A stretch of 64,000 nt of DNA from contig JAAYUF010000133.1 of the NCBI GenBank assembly GCA_012517815.1, forward strand, positions 1 to 64,000, given 5' to 3'. This document shows, piece after piece, positions 62,065 through 64,000 of the stretch; position 1 is the stretch's first letter; each line of letters opens with the position of its first letter. Position numbers and translations under genes: made by a program. The notes below the pieces were generated by a model that searched no databases, was not told the origin of the DNA, and saw only the letters and a program-made list of their open reading frames with translations. Source of the DNA: Clostridiales bacterium. GTDB taxonomy: Bacteria; Bacillota; Clostridia; Christensenellales; Aristaeellaceae.

Positions 62065-62539
62065 GCGTTTTCTGGTATTCCTGATCGCCGCCGCGTGGTT
62101 GACGCTCTTGTTTGCGGGCCTATATGATGCGGCGCGCGCCGAAGGAACCACGACCATGTACGTGCATGTAAGCAGCGATACCTACCTGAACGGACGGCAC
62201 AACCCACAAAAGGACAGCACCGTGGAAATGCGGTTATACAGCGGGGACGCGGTGGACGTAATCACGGTTGAGAACGGGTGGGCGGAGATCGAAGGCGGAG
62301 AAGCCGGAACGGCGTGGTGCTGCATCGATTACCTAGCATCATACCAGCCGGGAGAAGCCGCACCGGAATACACGGTGGTTTCAAACGGGCGCGTCCGAGT
62401 GCGGACAGCACCGGACGGGGAAACGGTGCGATACGTAAGCAACGGGGATACCGTCGAGGTTCGGTTTGTGATCGGAGGGTGGGCATACATCGGAAACGGA
62501 TACATCATGACGGACTATCTGGAGGTGAAGCAGGAATGA
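62048..62539 (+). CDS. Secreted or membrane-anchored bacterial SH3-like domain protein
   Basis: Protein of 163 aa. N-terminal signal/anchor helix (FLVFLIAAAWLTLLFAGLY), then two SH3b-like repeats: VHVSSDTYLNGRHNPQKDST ... DVITVENGWAEIE and VVSNGRVRVRTAPDGETVRY ... EVRFVIGGWAYIGNGYI. Such domains bind cell-wall peptides or glycan. It overlaps the zinc-ribbon gene and, by 4 bases, the following small gene. Confidence 0.8.
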   Translation: MNKKDKRFLVFLIAAAWLTLLFAGLYDAARAEGTTTMYVHVSSDTYLNGRHNPQKDSTVEMRLYSGDAVDVITVENGWAEIEGGEAGTAWCCIDYLASYQPGEAAPEYTVVSNGRVRVRTAPDGETVRYVSNGDTVEVRFVIGGWAYIGNGYIMTDYLEVKQE

Positions 62540-62655
62540 GCGTGTTCTGGATCATCGGGTTGCTGGCGATAGGGGCATTCGTCGGAATGATCCTGATGGC
62601 GGCGGTAAGCGTTGCGCACGGCCCAGACGACAAAGACGACCGGAAGGATGAGTAA
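62536..62655 (+). CDS. Small single-pass membrane protein
   Basis: A 39-aa frame: SVFWIIGLLAIGAFVGMILM membrane helix followed by an acidic/basic tail (HGPDDKDDRKDE). It overlaps the SH3 gene stop (ATGA) with GGAGGTGAAGCAGGA upstream. Function unknown; size and position are compatible with a phage-type small membrane protein. Confidence 0.65.
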   Translation: MSVFWIIGLLAIGAFVGMILMAAVSVAHGPDDKDDRKDE

Positions 62656-62658
62656 GAC

Positions 62659-62949
62659 GTGAACAACGACAGGATCATCCCGATCCTTGAAACACTAGAA
62701 CCGTTTTGCAAGGGATGTCCGCACCTGGGAATCACGACGCAGCCGGTATACGCAAACGAGTTCACGATCAAGGTAACGATCTCTTGCGACAAGATCGAGC
62801 CATGCCGGAGAGCATACGCCATAGGAAAAAGCGAGCCACAAGGAGGACAAGGACATGCGGAAACTGCTGCGGAGCATCGCACGGGCGAACATGGAAGCGC
62901 TGGGAGTAACGACGCAGAACAAAAAGCGCGCCTACCAAACGAAGGATAA
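62659..62949 (+). CDS. Small cysteine-containing protein
   Basis: Frame of 96 aa from GTG 62659. The first 55 residues (RIIPILETLEPFCKGCPHLG, FTIKVTISCDKIEPCRRAYA) hold four cysteines in a CxxC ... C ... C pattern, possibly metal binding. The last 40 overlap the next gene in another frame and may be out-of-frame extension, but no earlier stop exists. No family recognised. Confidence 0.6.
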   Translation: MNNDRIIPILETLEPFCKGCPHLGITTQPVYANEFTIKVTISCDKIEPCRRAYAIGKSEPQGGQGHAETAAEHRTGEHGSAGSNDAEQKARLPNEG

Positions 62950-63055
62950 GAAGTGGGTGAGCAGCTACTTCGCGGAGAACTGGCGCAAGTTCGCAACGCC
63001 GCAGGCGTGCCGGAAGGCACAGAAAGCGAGGATCATGAGGAGGGCGGCACAATGA
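62855..63055 (+). CDS. Small basic protein
   Basis: Protein of 66 aa, rich in Arg/Lys (RKLLRSIARANMEALGV, KWVSSYFAENWRKFATPQAC). AAGGAGGACAAGGAC is its ribosome site. Its stop overlaps the next start (ATGA). Possibly DNA or RNA binding; no family recognised. Confidence 0.6.
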   Translation: MRKLLRSIARANMEALGVTTQNKKRAYQTKDKKWVSSYFAENWRKFATPQACRKAQKARIMRRAAQ

Positions 63056-63570
63056 CAAAGGTAAGAAAGCAACTTTCGCTTGAAACGATCGAGGCGGGGT
63101 TGAAGGACAGCGACTGCGACGTGCGGCAGGCCGCCATGAACGCCTGCCAAGGCCGGGACGTACCGCTCACCGTGATCGAGGCGGGGTTGAAGGACAGCGA
63201 CTGCGACGTGCGGCAGGCCGCCATGAACGCCTGCGTAAAGAACGGGTATCCGATTCCGGTTATCCGTACCATTGAACCGCCGGAAACGGTTTACAAAAAG
63301 TGCGTCGGAGACGTGATCGTATGCGCGACGATACCGGAAACGGCACAGGTACGCGGGAAGAAAGGGAGCAAATGCCGGGCATCCGCAGCGCATATCACAG
63401 AGATCATCGGGACGTTCGGAGGCGAAAGCGTCGGAATCTCCGTGTGGGATAAGAAAACAACGTACTTTGTCGGGGACGACGTGCTGATCGAGGATTACGA
63501 CATGAGCGAAGACGAGTGCTCGCAAGGGTTCCACTTCTTTTGCACGATCGAAGAAGCGAAGAAATACTGA
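63052..63570 (+). CDS. Protein with duplicated HEAT-like unit and C-terminal unknown domain
   Basis: Protein of 172 aa. Two 29-residue repeats (IEAGLKDSDCDVRQAAMNAC twice, residues about 13-32 and 42-61) resemble helical HEAT-type units. The C-terminal half (VCATIPETAQVRGKKGSKCR, FFCTIEEAKKY) resembles phage/ICE proteins with a DUF7666/DUF5758-like end, a tentative match. At DNA level the repeated block is an exact copy of about 60 bases spaced 87 bases apart (from about 63089 and 63176). Confidence 0.7.
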   Translation: MTKVRKQLSLETIEAGLKDSDCDVRQAAMNACQGRDVPLTVIEAGLKDSDCDVRQAAMNACVKNGYPIPVIRTIEPPETVYKKCVGDVIVCATIPETAQVRGKKGSKCRASAAHITEIIGTFGGESVGISVWDKKTTYFVGDDVLIEDYDMSEDECSQGFHFFCTIEEAKKY

Positions 63571-63587
63571 CGGCGGAGGGAAGCACA

Positions 63588-63908
63588 ATGACAGAAAAGC
63601 TGAAACAGCGCGCGGAGATCAAGAAAGAGCTGCAGGCGGTTCTGGCGGAATGCCGGGACGAAAACGGACTGAAAGGATGGCCAAAGGCAACGATCACGCT
63701 GGAAAGCCTGCAGGCGGAGCAGATGACGGCGACGATCTATTGCGGGAAAGGCGAAACGGACAGCGTGAACGGAGCGCCGAAGGTGCGCAATCACAAAGGC
63801 TTCATCCGTTTCGTGCGCAAGTACGGATGCGGAGTAAAGATGCAGACCGTGGCACAGGGAACGAAGCGCACCGTACAGATCGCGCTGACGTTCGATACGC
63901 GGATATAG
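63588..63908 (+). CDS. Small phage-type protein of unknown function
   Basis: Protein of 106 aa (EKLKQRAEIKKELQAVLAEC at the N-terminus, then mostly beta strands with FIRFVRKYGCGVKM). GGCGGAGGG precedes the ATG at 63588, which is preferred over an upstream in-frame start at 63516 inside the previous gene. No family recognised. Confidence 0.65.
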   Translation: MTEKLKQRAEIKKELQAVLAECRDENGLKGWPKATITLESLQAEQMTATIYCGKGETDSVNGAPKVRNHKGFIRFVRKYGCGVKMQTVAQGTKRTVQIALTFDTRI

Positions 63909-63917
63909 GAGAAGAAC

Positions 63918-64000
63918 ATGCAATACGTGCGCTGGAGACTGGAAAGGATCGGGAAAGGGTTCGGAAAGCTGATCCTGCTGCCCGTGCTGATAGCGACAGC
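63918..64000 (+). CDS. Partial membrane protein gene (3' truncated by window)
   Basis: ATG 63918 preceded by TAGGAGAAGAAC; 27 codons are visible (YVRWRLERIGKGFGKLILLP then LIATA), a basic start followed by a hydrophobic segment. It runs off the window. Confidence 0.55.
   Translation, partial: MQYVRWRLERIGKGFGKLILLPVLIAT

Overview
The window is GC-rich (a little over 60% by eye) bacterial chromosome. The overall style is that of an anaerobic Bacillota of class Clostridia, perhaps Christensenellales-like. The signs are Lpl/Yes-type sugar ABC cassettes without their own ATPase, YesM/YesN-type two-component pairs with AraC-type outputs, a DUF624 protein, AGGAGG ribosome sites and lysine-start signal peptides. 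The taxonomic guess is inference; no rRNA is present.

Layout. 1-4638: a branched-chain amino-acid type ABC operon (livK truncated by the window edge, then livHMGF). 4953-9723: an L-cysteine desulfidase family enzyme, a short-chain dehydrogenase, a GntR regulator and a two-subunit DhaK/DhaL-type kinase. 10042-12556: a haem-degrading-domain protein and two exported double-domain rhodaneses. 12771-19012: a GT-C glycosyltransferase, then a minus-strand operon of GT2, ATP-grasp and an Ssu/Tau-like ABC transporter. 19207-23395: a sulfur-transfer locus with two TusA proteins, a LysR regulator, two half-size YeeE/YedE channels and a thioredoxin-reductase-like flavoprotein with an extra C-terminal domain. 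23575-28489: a small conserved protein, a terpenoid-cyclase-fold protein, an 8-oxoguanine deaminase-like amidohydrolase, a 0.5 kb array of hairpin repeats and an MscS channel.

28544-42165 is a glucuronoxylan-utilisation island: GH39, a two-component system whose first response regulator is broken by an in-frame TAG, an LplA/B/C-type transporter, GH8 exo-oligoxylanase and GH67 alpha-glucuronidase. 42600-47474 holds an SDR and a second sugar ABC cassette with DUF624. 48465-57452 holds mglBAC plus an upstream response regulator, histidine kinase and membrane-anchored sugar-binding protein that look like a three-component sugar sensor. A tRNA-Ala(CGC) at 57833-57908 marks the left end of a mobile element or prophage: a large serine recombinase whose reading frame runs through the tRNA antisense strand, a CI/Cro-like divergent switch with three related operator-like sites, and a series of small genes running off the right edge.

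The themes are import and breakdown of plant-derived sugars and oligosaccharides under dedicated two-component control, plus an unusual concentration of sulfur-handling proteins between 5 and 23 kb. The least explained signals are a dispersed about 100-nt element with conserved stems (copies near 4745, 9752 and 39093), the hairpin array at 26745-27262, the interrupted response regulator and the split YeeE/TusA/flavoprotein locus.
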